From contig JAEVLN010000003.1 of NCBI GenBank assembly GCA_018350325.1, positions 4,977,758 to 5,041,757 of the forward strand: a stretch of DNA of 64,000 nt. The letters are read 5' to 3'. Of the stretch, positions 11,841 through 25,367 are shown piece by piece; within the stretch, counting starts at the first letter, position 1; every line of letters starts with the position of its first letter. The notes beneath the pieces are model-generated. The model did not search any database, had not been told where the DNA came from, and saw nothing but the letters and a program-made list of their open reading frames with translations. The translations under genes were made by a program, and so were the position numbers. Source of the stretch: Globodera rostochiensis. Taxonomy: Eukaryota; Nematoda; Chromadorea; Rhabditida; Heteroderidae.

Positions 11841-12395
11841 ATCTTTTTAGTACACTATTTCTCAAAAATAAAATTTCAGAAATTAAACTAAAACAATTTT
11901 TAGATGGGGTGCATTCTTTTCCAAATTACTCTCGCCGTCTGACTCTCTCTTTTTAGTACACTATTTCTCCAAAAAATAAAATTTTCAGAAATTAAACTAA
12001 AACAGTTTTAGATGGGGTGCGTTGATGTCCAAATTACTCTCGCCGTCTGACTCTCTCTTTTTATTACACTATTTCTCCAAAAAATAAAATTTCAGAAATT
12101 AAACTAAAACAATTTTTAGATGGGGTGCATTCTTGTCCAAATTACTCTCGCCGTCTGACTCTCTCTTTTTAGCACACTATTTCTTCAAAAAATAAAATTT
12201 TCAGAAATTAAACTACCTAAAACAATTTTTAGATGGGGTGCATTCATGTCCAAATTACTCTCGCCGTCTGACTCTCTCTTTTTATCACACTATTTCTTCA
12301 AAAAATAAAATTTTCAGAAATTAAACTAAAACAATTTTAGATGGGGTGCGTTGATATCCAAATTAGTCTCGCCGTCTGTCTCTCTCTTTATGGAA
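11841..12395 (-). repeat. 108-bp satellite, about five units, reverse orientation
   Basis: Units of CTCGCCGTCTGACTCTCTC, TTTTTAGYACACTATTTCTYC and TTTTTAGATGGGGTGC. This is the reverse complement of the 3,030-3,698 array, so the 2.49-kb triplication is flanked by the same satellite in opposite orientations. Confidence 0.85.
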
Positions 12396-12399
12396 AAAG

Positions 12400-12500
12400 T
12401 CCATGCTGAGATCTTAAAATTGGTGGATGGAGTGAACCACTCCTTCAGATTGGTCAATCTTTCACTCATTGAGCTACGCAGGCATCCTTTCCTCTGCACC
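12400..12500 (-). other. tRNA-like repeat fragment (SINE candidate)
   Basis: On the minus strand GTAGCTCAATGAGTG resembles a pol III A box, and about 45 bases later GTGGTTCACTCC resembles a B box. The outer GGATG and CATCC could pair like an acceptor stem. The cloverleaf is poor, so this is at best a tRNA-derived repeat. Confidence 0.25.
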
Positions 12501-12864
12501 CTTCCCTCACCTATTTCAGGGGCAAGTGGAACTCTCTCAGCCGTCTCGGCTCTATTGAGAGCCCAATTTATCACACCCGCCCAGTGACCACACCCAACTA
12601 AGACAAACAACGACCTTTTGCTCCGGCCCCAACATTTTGGTACGTTCGTCCAATTTGTCCAAGTGGTCAATTTTAATGCTGTTTTATAAAATAAAGCTTT
12701 TAATCTTTCTTGGAGGAGTATAATTTAAATTCTTTTCAACAAAAAAAGTGACAAATTAAATTTTGGCTTCATTTTGTTCAACAAAAATTTTGTTCAGAAC
12801 AGAAACTGAAAAAACAACAAAATCGATGGGATTCCACTGCATGCCACCCGCGTCCCTCGCGTTC

Positions 12865-13900
12865 TCATTCCTTCTTTTCGTTGTCCGGCGCAATTTGTCG
12901 CAACAAGTAAGCCGCGCGTTCCACGTTTCCCTGTGCATATTCCAACTGTCTGATGAGTTGCTCGTACGTGTTCTCGAAGCCCATCTCTCGGAGCTGACTG
13001 AACTGTTCCTAAATTATTAGCACAATTTTCAAAAAATTTGTTCAAAAGGGAAATCCTACCGCATAGTAGGGCTCCGTGCGCTCGGGGACCACTGCCTCAA
13101 ATTCATACTGTTGGCCCTGTACGGCGTAATCCTGGTATTCCGGATACGTTTTGATGTCCTCGGCTGTGGCTTGGCTTCCTGCCTGAAAAAACGAAAATTA
13201 GACAATTTATGACTTTAAAACGCCTGAACTTACCTGCTGCTGTGCCGCCAACATCTGTTGTTGTTTTTCTTGTTGCTGCTGCCAGCGAAGTTTGCCACGT
13301 CCCGCGCCGTTGTCGACCGCGTGTGAGGATTGTCTCCGCCCGCCTCCGCCTCGCCGGCCACCACCAGAGCCACCGGCTGGCACTGCCCGAGGGCCCGCCA
13401 GTCTCACCACCTCCGGCGACGTATCCACTTGCTGCGCCGTTTCCGCCACCGCCAGAATTGCCACAGCAAACACTTTGTTGTTGTCCACCACCACGTCCCG
13501 AGCATTCCGTGATCACCGTGCCGTGCCGGCGGAGGCGCTCATAGTGCACAGTTCAGCAACTTATTGTTCAGATCCTGAAGAATTTAATAATAGTATGTTC
13601 ATTTTAAATTCCATTGATCTCTTCCCAATCTCGAAAATTTCGTCTACTTTTGTGAAGTTTTTAGTGAAACGGACGCGCCCCCGGCGTTGGCGGATGTGGG
13701 GGACGGCGAATGCGTAGTGGACAAATGTGCCGAACTCGAGCTTGTGCCATGATGAGAATTGGCGCCGCGGAAGACTAAAATATTATTAAAAATTTAATAA
13801 TCAATTAGCAATAAGCAAATCACACCATTAAACATTGAAGTGCATGTTCAAACACGTCGGTCTCCAGCAGATATTCATCTGCTAAAGAGCGACGGCCGGG
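12865..13900 (-). CDS. Unidentified RG/Q-rich protein with UBA-like C-terminus (partial, indels likely)
   Basis: GC-richer than its surroundings and with clear splice borders. Exons on the minus strand: 13,826-13,900 (GRRSLADEYLLETDVFEH...); about 13,675-13,774 (frame uncertain); 13,234-13,574 (DLNNKLLN, HYERLRRHGTVITEC, then Gly/Arg-rich and Gln-rich sequence ending in QQQ); 13,060-13,182 (41 codons, with KTYPEYQDYAVQGQQ); and 12,865-13,008 (EQFSQLREMGFENTYEQL... to the stop). The last exon has the MGF loop and three-helix spacing of a UBA domain, which in known proteins binds ubiquitin. The long exon changes frame at least twice (near 13,540 and 13,385), so it is either a pseudogene or carries base errors. 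The 5' exons were not found. I cannot name the gene. Confidence 0.55.
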
Positions 13901-15263
13901 CTGAAAAAAGTCGACTCTTAGGGGTGTTTCCCTTTTTTAATTTAAAGTCGTTTTTTCCTTTCAAAATTTTAAACCGATTCAAAACGGATTTAAATTCCAT
14001 TTATTTTCTATCGACAAATTGTAACTTTAAAAGCCTATATGAGTGATTTGTCACATTTTTTAATAAGTGGACAACTGAGTCCCCAGTCAAAAGACACTTT
14101 CAGTCCCGGGTCTGTAACTCTTCGGGGAATGGTTGCCCAACAAAAATTAAAAATTTTTCGGATTATTACATTGCAGGGGGGGGGGGGGGTCGGCGGTGCC
14201 GGTAGAAGAACATTTTTGATTTTATTTTTTGAAATGTGCAACCAAAATTTAAAAATATGGATTTTTGAAGCTTTTTAGTGACCGGAATGGTCCCAACGGT
14301 ACCGATTTTTTTTAAAGATTTAACAAATTTGATAATAAAATTGGTCAAAAAATTACAAATGTTGCCAAACCAAAGCATTTTTGTCCTTCTGTAAATGGCA
14401 AAAAAGAAATTGAACAACAAAAATATTGGGGGAATTTTAATAAATTTTTCACGAAGACAAAACTTACAAAGCATTTGCCAAAAATATTTTTCCGATGCAA
14501 ATGATGCCATAAATTGAAATAGCAAAACGCTTAATTAAAAAGTGAATTAAAACTGCCTAATTTTAAGATAAAAGCAAAGAAAGAACAAGAATTCTCAAGA
14601 TTTTTTAGTTTTTCTTAAAAAACTCAATGCATCATCTGTTTTTAGCAAAATGCACGGGAATTGGCATTATGTTCTTTTTTTTGTTGCTTTGCCCTTTAAT
14701 TGCTCAAGCAGGATCGTGACTCCCGCGGGATGTACGGGATTCCCACTCTTCCCGCTCCCGAAAAAAATGCTTTGTGAAATGTTCAAATTTTTTTTTAAAT
14801 TTACAATTTGATCTACCGAAGAGGCTCAAATTTTTTTTTAAATTTACAATTTGATCTACCGAAGAAGCTGATTTTGACATTTCACAATTTAGAGGCGACT
14901 GTAAAATTGTATTTTCAATGCTCAGCGCGCTTCCCTTTTTTAAAATTTGAATTTGCGTCTCCAAAATCGAAAACTAGCACAATTTGTACAAACATTCGTC
15001 CAGCAGGCAAAGAGATTAAATGCGGAAAAATGAATGGACGACTAAAAGGACACATAAAAAATCGGCAGACGACGCGGGGCAAAATGCTCAGAAAAAACAT
15101 ATTTTCAGATTGCTGTCTTCTGTTAATTAAAATGTATATTTCGTGGTTTTTGGCTGAGTGAGTGTTTCTTCGTTTTGCTTACGTATTTTGTGGCTTGGGT
15201 GTTTTGTGGGGCAGCGGTGTAAAAACTCCCACACAAACAGTTGTTCTCACCCTCGATTACCGG
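13901..15263. other. Intergenic DNA with poly-G tract and TE fragments
   Basis: Holds a G14 tract at 14,176-14,189 next to GTCGGCGGTGCCGGTAG, a piece of the dispersed GC-palindrome repeat; a fold-back-like CCCGCGGGATG/CGGGATTCCC segment near 14,710-14,765; and a direct repeat of 55-60 bases (TTTTTTTTAAATTTACAATT core) at about 14,785-14,870. I see no gene I can support. Confidence 0.4.
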
Positions 15264-18200
15264 TTATTAAAATCCAAAAAACATAAAAACACGGAATTTG
15301 ATGCACTCTCCGCAAAGATATGGGTGATTCAATGTATTAGATATTATCTTTGCGAATCGTGCTCCAAAAAAATCCATTAACATACCATACGAATGAGCGA
15401 GCAAAGCTCTATCCAAAAAACATAAAAACACGGAATTTGATGCACTCTCCGCAAAGATATGGGTGATTCAATGTATTAGATATTATCTTTGCGAATCATG
15501 CTCCAACAAATCCATTAACACACCATACGAATGAGCGAGCAAAGCTCTATCCAAAAAACATAAAAACACGGAATTTGATGCACGCTCCGCAAATATATGG
15601 GTGATTCAATGTATTAGATATTATCTTTGCGAATCGTGCTCCAAAAAAATCCATTAACACACCATACGAATGAGCGAGCAAAGCTCTATCCAAAAAACAT
15701 AAAACCCCGAAATTTGATGCATTCTAACTGTAAAAAAATAGCCATTTTTTAACTGCTTATAATTTCATAATTAAGTGAGAAAAAATTAATGAACTTATAT
15801 TTTCTACAATTAGGTAGACATTCTGGTAGAAAAACTAAGCAATTACTTAGTTTTCTATCTGTAAAAAAATAGTCGGTTTTTAAAGGGAATCCTTTCATTT
15901 TTTAAAAAAATGAATGTAACTTTGCGAATCTTGCTCCAAAAAAATCCATTAACATACCATGCGAATGAGCGAGCAAAGCTCTATCCAAAAAACATAAAAA
16001 CACGGAATTTGATGCACGCTCCGCAAAGATATGGGTGATTCAATGTATTAGATATTATCTTTGCGAATCGTGCTCCAAAAAATCCATTAACACACCATAC
16101 GAATGAGCGAGCAAAGCTCTATCCAAAAAACATAAAACCCCGAAATTTGATGCATTCTAACTGTAAAAAAATAGCCATTTTTTAACTGCTTAGAATTTCA
16201 TAATTAAGTGAGAAAAAATTAATGAACTTATATTTTCTACAATTTGGTAGACATTCTGGTAGAAAAACTAAGCAATTACTTAGTTTTCTATCTGTAAAAA
16301 AATAGTCGGTTTTTAAAGGGAATCCTTTCATTTTTTAAAAAAATGAATGTAACTTTGCGAATCTTGCTCCAAAAAAATCCATTAACATACCATGCGAATG
16401 AGCGAGCAAAGCTCTATCCAAAAAACATAAAAACACGGAATTTGATGCACGCTCCGCAAAGATATGGGTGATTCAATGTATTAGATATTATCTTTGCGAA
16501 TCATGCTCCAACAAATCCATTAACACACCATACGAATGAGCGAGCAAAGCTCTATCCAAAAAACATAAAACCCCGAAATTTGATGCATTCAAACTGTAAA
16601 AAAATAGCCATTTTTTAACTGCTTATAATTTCATAATTAAGTGAGAAAAAATTAATGAACTTATATTTTCTACAATTAGGTAGACATTCTTGTGGAAAAA
16701 CTAAGCAATTACTTAGTTTTCTATCTGTAAAAAAATAGTCGGTTTTTAAAGGGAATCCTTTCATTTTTTAAAAAATGAATGTAACTTTGCGAATCTTGCT
16801 CCAAAAAAATCCATTAACATACCATGCGAATGAGCGAGCAAAGCTCTATCCAAAAAACATAAAAACACGGAATTTGATGCACGCTCCGCAAAGATATGGG
16901 TGATTCAATGTATTAGATATTATCTTTGCGAATCATGCTCCAACAAATCCATTAACACACCATACGAATGAGCGAGCAAAGCTCTATCCAAAAAACATAA
17001 AAACACGGAATTTGATGCACGCTCCGCAAATATATGGGTGATTCAATGTATTAGATATTATCTTTGCGAATCGTGCTCCAAAAAAATCCATTAACACACC
17101 ATACGAATGAGCGAGCAAAGCTCTATCCAAAAAACATAAAAACACGGAATTTGATGCACGCTCCGCAAAGATATGGGTGATTCAATGTATTAGATATTAT
17201 CTTTGCGAATCATGCTCCAACAAATCCATTAACATACCATACGAATGAGCGAGCAAAGCTCTATCCAAAAAACATAAAACCACGGAATTTGATGCACTCT
17301 CCGCAAAGATATGGGTGATTCAATGTATTAGATATTATCTTTGCGAATCGTGCTCCAAAAAAATAATCTTACACACCATACGAATGAGCGAGCAAAGCTC
17401 TAGCCAAAAAAAATAAAAAAACCGGGATTTTATGCACTCTCCGCAAAGATATGGGTGATTCAATGTATTAGATATTATCTTTGCATCGTGCTCCAAAAAA
17501 ATCCAACATACCATACGAATGAGCGAGCAAAGCTCTATCCAAAAAACATAAAAACACGGAATTTGATGCACTCTCCGCAAAGATATGGGTGATTCAATGT
17601 ATTAGATATTATCTTTGCGAATCGTGCTCCAAAAAAATCCATTAACATACCATACGAATGAGCGAGCAAAGCTCTATTCAAAAAACATAAAAACACGGAA
17701 TTTGATGCACTCTCCGCAAAGATATGGGTGATTCAATGTATTAGATATTATCTTTGCGAATCGTGCTCCAAAAAAATCCATTAACACACCATACGAATGA
17801 GCGAGCAAAGCTCTAGCCAAAAAACATAAAAACACGGAATTTGATGCACTCTCCGCAAAGATATGGGTGATTCAATGTATTAGATATTATCTTTGCGAAT
17901 CGTGCTCCAAAAAAATCCATTAACATACCATACGAATGAGCGAGCAAAGCTCTATCCAAAAAACATAAAAACACGGAATTTGATGCACTCTCCGCAAAGA
18001 TATGGGTGATTCAATGTATTAGATATTATCTTTGCGAATCGTGCTCCAAAAAAATCCATTAACATACCATACGAATGAGCGAGCAAAGCTCTATCCAAAA
18101 AACATAAAAACACGGAATTTGATGCACTCTCCGCAAAGATATGGGTGATTCAATGTATTAGATATTATCTTTGCGAATCGTGCTCCAAAAAAATCCAATA

Positions 18201-21200
18201 ACATACCATACGAATGAGCGAGCAAAGCTCTATCCAAAAAACATAAAAACACGGAATTTGATGCACTCTCCGCAAATATATGAGTGATTCAATGTATTAG
18301 ATAATATTATCTTTGCGAATCGCTCCAAAAAAAATCCATTAACACATCATACGAAGCGAGCAAAACTCTATCCAAAAAACATAAAACCCCGAAATTTGAC
18401 GCACCCTAACAGTAAAAAAATAGCCATTTTTTAACAGCTTAGAATTTCATAATTAAGTGAGAAAAAATTAATGAACTTATATTTTCTACAATTAGGTAGA
18501 CATTCTGGTGGAAAAACTAAGCAATTTATCTGTAAAAAAATAGTCGGTGTTTTTTAAAGAATCCTTTCATTTATTAAAAAAATGAAAACTTTGCGAATCT
18601 TGCTCCAAAAAAATCCATTAACATACCATGCGAATGAGCGAGCAAAGCTCTATCCAAAAAACATAAAAACACGGAATTTGATGCACGCTCCGCAAAGATA
18701 TGGGTGATTCAATGTATTAGATATTATCTTTGCGAATCATGCTCCAACAAATCCATTAACACACCATACGAATGAGCGAGCAAAGCTCTATCCAAAAAAC
18801 ATAAAACCCCGAAATTTGATGCATTCTAACTGTAAAAAAATAGCCATTTTTTAACTGCTTAGAATTTCATAATTAAGTGAGAAAAAATTAATGAACTTAT
18901 ATTTTCTACAATTAGGTAGACATTCTGGTAGAAAAACTAAGCAATTACTTAGTTTTCTATCTGTAAAAAAATAGTCGGTTTTTAAAGGGAATCCTTTCAT
19001 TTTTTAAAAAAATGAATGTAACTTTGCGAATCTTGCTCCAAAAAAATCCATTAACATACCATGCGAATGAGCGAGCAAAGCTCTATCCAAAAAACATAAA
19101 AACACGGAATTTGATGCACGCTCCGCAAAGATATGGGTGATTCAATGTATTAGATATTATCTTTGCGAATCATGCTCCAACAAATCCATTAACACACCAT
19201 ACGAATGAGCGAGCAAAGCTCTATCCAAAAAACATAAAACCCCGAAATTTGATGCATTCTAACTGTAAAAAAATAGCCATTTTTTAACTGCTTAGAATTT
19301 CATAATTAAGTGAGAAAAAATTAATGAACTTATATTTTCTACAATTAGGTAGACATTCTGGTAGAAAAACTAAGCAATTACTTAGTTTTCTATCTGTAAA
19401 AAAATAGTCGGTTTTTAAAGGGAATCCTTTCATTTTTTAAAAAAATGAATGTAACTTTGCGAATCTTGCTCCAAAAAAATCCATTAACATACCATGCGAA
19501 TGAGCGAGCAAAGCTCTATCCAAAAAACATAAAAACACGGAATTTGATGCACGCTCCGCAAAGATATGGGTGATTCAATGTATTAGATATTATCTTTGCG
19601 AATCATGCTCCAACAAATCCATTAACACACCATACGAATGAGCGAGCAAAGCTCTATCCAAAAAACATAAAACCCCGAAATTTGATGCATTCAAACTGTA
19701 AAAAAATAGCCATTTTTTAACTGCTTATAATTTCATAATTAAGTGAGAAAAAATTAATGAACTTATATTTTCTACAATTAGGTAGACATTCTGGTAGAAA
19801 AACTAAGCAATTACTTAGTTTTCTATCTGTAAAAAAATAGTCGGTTTTTAAAGGGAATCCTTTCATTTTTTAAAAAAATGAATGTAACTTTGCGAATCTT
19901 GCTCCAAAAAAATCCATTAACATACCATGCGAATGAGCGAGCAAAGCTCTATCCAAAAAACATAAAAACACGGAATTTGATGCACGCTCCGCAAAGATAT
20001 GGGTGATTCAATGTATTAGATATTATCTTTGCGAATCATGCTCCAACAAATCCATTAACACACCATACGAATGAGCGAGCAAAGCTCTATCCAAAAAACA
20101 TAAAAACACGGAATTTGATGCACGCCCCGCAAATATATGGGTGATTCAATGTATTATTAGATATTATCTTTGCGAATCGCTCCAAAAAAATCCAATAACA
20201 CTACCATACGAATGAGCGAGCAAAGCTCTATCCAAAACATAAAAACACGGAATTTGATGCACTCTCCGCAAATATATGAGTGATTCAATGTATTATATTA
20301 TCTTTGCGAATCGTGCTCCAAAAAAATCCATTAACACATCATACGAATGAGCGCAAAGCTCTATCCAAAAAACATAAAACCCTCGAAATTTGATGCATCC
20401 TAACAGTAAAATAGCCATTTTTTAACATGCTTAGAATTTCATAATTAAGTGAGAAAAATTAATGAACTTATTTTCTACAATTGGTAGACATTCTGGTAGG
20501 AAAAACTAAGCAATTTATATCTGTAAAAATAGTCGGTTTTTAAAGGGAATCCTTTCATTTATTAAAAAAATGATAACTTTGCGAATCTTGCTCCAAAAAA
20601 ATCCATTAACATACCATGCGAATGAGCGAGCAAAGCTCTATCCAAAAAACATAAAAACACGGAATTTGATGCACGCTCCGCAAAGATATGGGTGATTCAA
20701 TGTATTAGATATTATCTTTGCGAATCATGCTCCAACAAATCCATTAACACACCATACGAATGAGCGAGCAAAGCTCTATCCAAAAAACATAAAACCCCGA
20801 AATTTGATGCATTCTAACTGTAAAAAAATAGCCATTTTTTAACTGCTTAGAATTTCATAATTAAGTGAGAAAAAATTAATGAACTTATATTTTCTACAAT
20901 TTGGTAGACATTCTGGTAGAAAAACTAAGCAATTACTTAGTTTTCTATCTGTAAAAAAATAGTCGGTTTTTAAAGGGAATCCTTTCATTTTTTAAAAAAA
21001 TGAATGTAACTTTGCGAATCTTGCTCCAAAAAAATCCATTAACATACCATGCGAATGAGCGAGCAAAGCTCTATCCAAAAAACATAAAAACACGGAATTT
21101 GATGCACGCTCCGCAAAGATATGGGTGATTCAATGTATTAGATATTATCTTTGCGAATCGCGCTCCAAACATTAACATACCATACGAATGAGCGAGCAAA

Positions 21201-24085
21201 GCTCTATCCAAAAAACATAAAAAAAACACATTTGATGATCTCTCCGCAAATATATGAGTGATTCAATGTATTAGATATTATCTTTGCGAATCGTGCTCCA
21301 AAAAAATCCATTAACACATCATACGAATGAGCGAGCAAAACTCTATCCAAAAAACATAAAAACCCCGAAATTTGACGCACCCTAACAGTAAAAAAATAGC
21401 CATTTTTAACAGCTTAGTTTCATAATTAAGTGAGAAAAAATTAATGAACTTATATTTTCTACAATTAGGTAGACACTGGTGGAAAAACTAAGCAATTTAT
21501 CTGTAAAAAAATAGTCGGTTTTTAAAGGGAATCTTCATTTATTAAAAAAATTGTAACTTTGCGAATCTTGCTCCAAAAAAATCCATTAACATACCATGCG
21601 AATGAGCGAGCAAAGCTCTATCCAAAAAACATAAAAACACGGAATTTGATGCACGCTCCGCAAAGATATGGGTGATTCAATGTATTAGATATTATCTTTG
21701 CGAATCATGCTCCAACAAATCCATTAACACACCATACGAATGAGCGAGCAAAGCTCTATCCAAAAAACATAAAACCCCGAAATTTGATGCATTCTAACTG
21801 TAAAAAAATAGCCATTTTTTAACTGCTTAGAATTTCATAATTAAGTGAGAAAAAATTAATGAACTTATATTTTCTACAATTAGGTAGACATTCTGGTAGA
21901 AAAACTAAGCAATTACTTAGTTTTCTATCTGTAAAAAAATAGTCGGTTTTTAAAGGGAATCCTTTCATTTTTTAAAAAAATGAATGTAACTTTGCGAATC
22001 TTGCTCCAAAAAAATCCATTAACATACCATGCGAATGAGCGAGCAAAGCTCTATCCAAAAAACATAAAAACACGGAATTTGATGCACGCTCCGCAAAGAT
22101 ATGGGTGATTCAATGTATTAGATATTATCTTTGCGAATCATGCTCCAACAAATCCATTAACACACCATACGAATGAGCGAGCAAAGCTCTATCCAAAAAA
22201 CATAAAACCCCGAAATTTGATGCATTCTAACTGTAAAAAAATAGCCATTTTTTAACTGCTTAGAATTTCATAATTAAGTGAGAAAAAATTAATGAACTTA
22301 TATTTTCTACAATTAGGTAGACATTCTGGTAGAAAAACTAAGCAATTACTTAGTTTTCTATCTGTAAAAAAATAGTCGGTTTTTAAAGGGAATCCTTTCA
22401 TTTTTTAAAAAAATGAATGTAACTTTGCGAATCTTGCTCCAAAAAAATCCATTAACATACCATGCGAATGAGCGAGCAAAGCTCTATCCAAAAAACATAA
22501 AAACACGGAATTTGATGCACGCTCCGCAAAGATATGGGTGATTCAATGTATTAGATATTATCTTTGCGAATCGTGCTCCAAAAAAATCCATTAACATACC
22601 ATACGAATGAGCGAGCAAAGCTCTATCCAAAAAACATAAAAACACGGAATTTGATGCACTCTCCGCAAATATATGAGTGATTCAATGTATTAGATATTAT
22701 CTTTGCGAATCGTGCTCCAAAAAAATCCATTAACACATCATACGAATGAGCGAGCAAAACTCTATCCAAAAAACATAAAAACACGGAATTTGATGCACTC
22801 TCCGCAAAGATATGGGTGATTCAATGTATTAGATATTATCTTTGCGAATCGTGCTCCAAAAAAATCCATTAACATACCATACGAATGAGCGAGCAAAGCT
22901 CTATCCAAAAAACATAAAAACACGGAATTTGATGCACTCTCCGCAAAGATATGGGTGATTCAATGTATTAGATATTATCTTTGCGAATCGTGCTCCAAAA
23001 AAATCCATTAACATACCATACGAATGAGCGAGCAAAGCTCTATCCAAAAAACATAAAAACACGGAATTTGATGCACTCTCCGCAAAGATATGGGTGATTC
23101 AATGTATTAGATATTATCTTTGCGAATCGTGCTCCAAAAAAATCCAATAACATACCATACGAATGAGCGAGCAAAGCTCTATCCAAAAAACATAAAAACA
23201 CGGAATTTGATGCACTCTCCGCAAATATATGAGTGATTCAATGTATTAGATATTATCTTTGCGAATCGTGCTCCAAAAAAATCCATTAACACATCATACG
23301 AATGAGCGAGCAAAACTCTATCCAAAAAACATAAAACCCCGAAATTTGACGCACCCTAACAGTAAAAAAATAGCCATTTTTTAACAGCTTAGAATTTCAT
23401 AATTAAGTGAGAAAAAATTAATGAACTTATATTTTCTACAATTAGGTAGACATTCTGGTGGAAAAACTAAGCAATTTATCTGTAAAAAAATAGTCGGTTT
23501 TTAAAGGGAATCCTTTCATTTATTAAAAAAATGAATGTAACTTTGCGAATCGTGCTCCAAAAAAATCCATTAACATACCATACGAATGAGCGAGCAAAGC
23601 TCTATCCAAAAAACATAAAAACACGGAATTTGATGCACTCTCCGCAAAGATATGGGTGATTCAATGTATTAGATATTATCTTTGCGAATCGTGCTCCAAA
23701 AAAATCCATTAACATACCATACGAATGAGCGAGCAAAGCTCTAGCCAAAAAACATAAAAACACGGAATTTGATGCACTCTCCGCAAAGATATGGGTGATT
23801 CAATGTATTAGATATTATCTTTGCGAATCGTGCTCCAAAAAAATCCAATAACATACCATACGAATGAGCGAGCAAAGCTCTATCCAAAAAACATAAAAAC
23901 ACTGAATTTGATACACTCTCCGCAAAGATATGGGTGATTCAATGTATTAGATATTATCTTTGCGAATCGTGCTCCAAAAAAATCCATTAACACACCATAC
24001 GAATGAGCGAGCAAAGCTCTATCCAAAAAACATAAAACCCCAAAATTTGATGCACCCTAACTGTAAAAAATAGCCATTTTTTAAC
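15264..24085. repeat. 8.8-kb AT-rich satellite with higher-order units
   Basis: Basic monomer C is about 140 bp (CATACGAATGAGCGAGCAAAG, CTCCGCAAAGATATGGGTG, TTAGATATTATCTTTGCG). In many places a second block D of about 245-290 bp (CTGTAAAAAAATAGCC to ATGAATGTAACTTTGCGAAT) follows, giving higher-order units of about 430 bp, best seen at 15,700-16,860, 18,600-20,100 and 21,550-22,550. C carries the inverted repeat GCAAAGATA/TATCTTTGC; D carries AAAACTAAG/CTTAGTTTT around a six-base loop. ORFs inside (for example 17,335-17,580) follow the monomer and are not genes. Confidence 0.9.
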
Positions 24086-24089
24086 AGCT

Positions 24090-24215
24090 TAGAGTAGGAC
24101 GGGAATCCCACATGGGATTTACCGCTTCCGCAAAAAATCCAGCTCGGGAGAAAAGTGCGGGACCGGGACTCCCGCACTTTCCCCACGGGAATGCCGTTCC
24201 CGCCGATTTCTAATT
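24090..24215. mobile_element. Fold-back element fragment with GGGAAT/ATTCCC words
   Basis: Starts AGTAGGACGGGAATCCC and contains GCGGGACCGGGACTCCCGC and ACGGGAATGCCGTTCCCG. The word structure matches the hAT-like fold-back group described in the findings. Only one end is clear. Confidence 0.4.
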
Positions 24216-24442
24216 TTGATAACATTTTAAATGAGGTAAAATAGTTAGAATTCGCATTTGGATAATAAAACATTTATCCTTTATTCACGACGCCCCATCT
24301 CTGATACATATCAATCTGATAAATGTTTATCCCAATTTGAATTTCCTCCAATTCCGTTCCTTCCTCCTCCTCATTCATGAAGACAGAGCCTGTGCGAATA
24401 ATCGATTCAGTGAAAAGGAATTATTCTTATGCCATTTTGCCC

Positions 24443-24975
24443 TTACCCGTCTCCAATGTCCATGTCGTTGAAGTTTTCGTTAATGTCACTGTCTTTGAAG
24501 TCAATGCGAATGCGATTCCCCTGACAATAATTAGCCTCCTTTTCCCACTTGGCCCATTTGTCTTCGTCACGCTCAATTGGACAGCGAACCAAAAGCCATT
24601 TGACTCCATCAAAGCAGCGCAACTCCAATCGTTCCCCCGTCAATTGTTCTTCAACTCAAATGGCACAATTTCATAAGCAGAACAATTCCAAAGAGTGAGA
24701 ATGAAATTGACTGGCAAGGTCGAATTGACGAATTCCTTAAGAGGAATGAAGGAATTTAAACAGAGAGTCCAAAACTCACCCCATTGAGCCGTTCCACTCT
24801 TTCCACCCAAAATAAGCAATCCAACACCTTCGGAAGTCCATCCCCGCGGGGCGTGTGCAACCATTTGGCCAAAGCTTGGTCAGAAGAAGCGTCCGCACTG
24901 TCCTCGGCCGGGAACTCGAGAAAAAACGAGGGGAATTAATCACTCGGAGTTTTGCACAATCGCCGAGAATGGGGG
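24443..24975 (-). pseudogene. F-box-family gene, broken 3' half (locus A)
   Basis: Exon 4 (24,443-24,735) reads EFVNSTLPVNFILTLW...IVPFELKNN, then [16 protein letters not shown] and [18 protein letters not shown], ending IGDG. One T is missing near 24,641 (AACAATTGACGGG, where paralogues have AACAATTTGACGGG), which shifts the frame. Exon 3 (from 24,780 up) has ILGDCAKLRVI and [14 protein letters not shown] in different frames. It stops at about 24,975, where a G/C tract and TGGCTACGTCCCTG, a common MITE tip, take over. Exons 1-2 are missing. A last-exon acceptor (CGCACAG) lies near 24,405 and a polyadenylation-type AATAAA near 24,286. Confidence 0.75.
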
Positions 24976-25367
24976 GGAATTCCCCCCCCCCCCTGGCTAC
25001 GTCCCTGCATTGACCAATCTGCATAAAATCCCAGACACATTTGCTTCAACAACTCACCCAAAATGCTCGGGCTTCGGTGGGTTTTTTTTCAAATTTATTC
25101 CAATTCACAAATACTTAAACCAAAATCGTCAACATTAAAGACCGGTAAAATAAAAGTTCCGGAAACGGAATTTCAAATAGGAATTGAAAAATTAAATATC
25201 GGATTGACCATTTGAGAATATTTTGATAATTTTAAAGGAGGAAAAATTGTTTGAATTCGCATTGGAAAATAAAAAATGTATCCTTTATTCACGACGCCCT
25301 ATCCTTTGATACAATCAATCGAATAAATGTTTTTATTCCATCAAATTCCGTTCGTCCACCTCCTCCC

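Noticed and set aside
12326..12670. 114-residue protein on the minus strand
   Set aside because: It runs from a tRNA-like repeat into the 108-bp satellite and matches no family.
15264..24085. CRISPR-like array
   Set aside because: The repeats are 140 bp and contiguous, with no unique spacers, and the context is eukaryotic satellite DNA.
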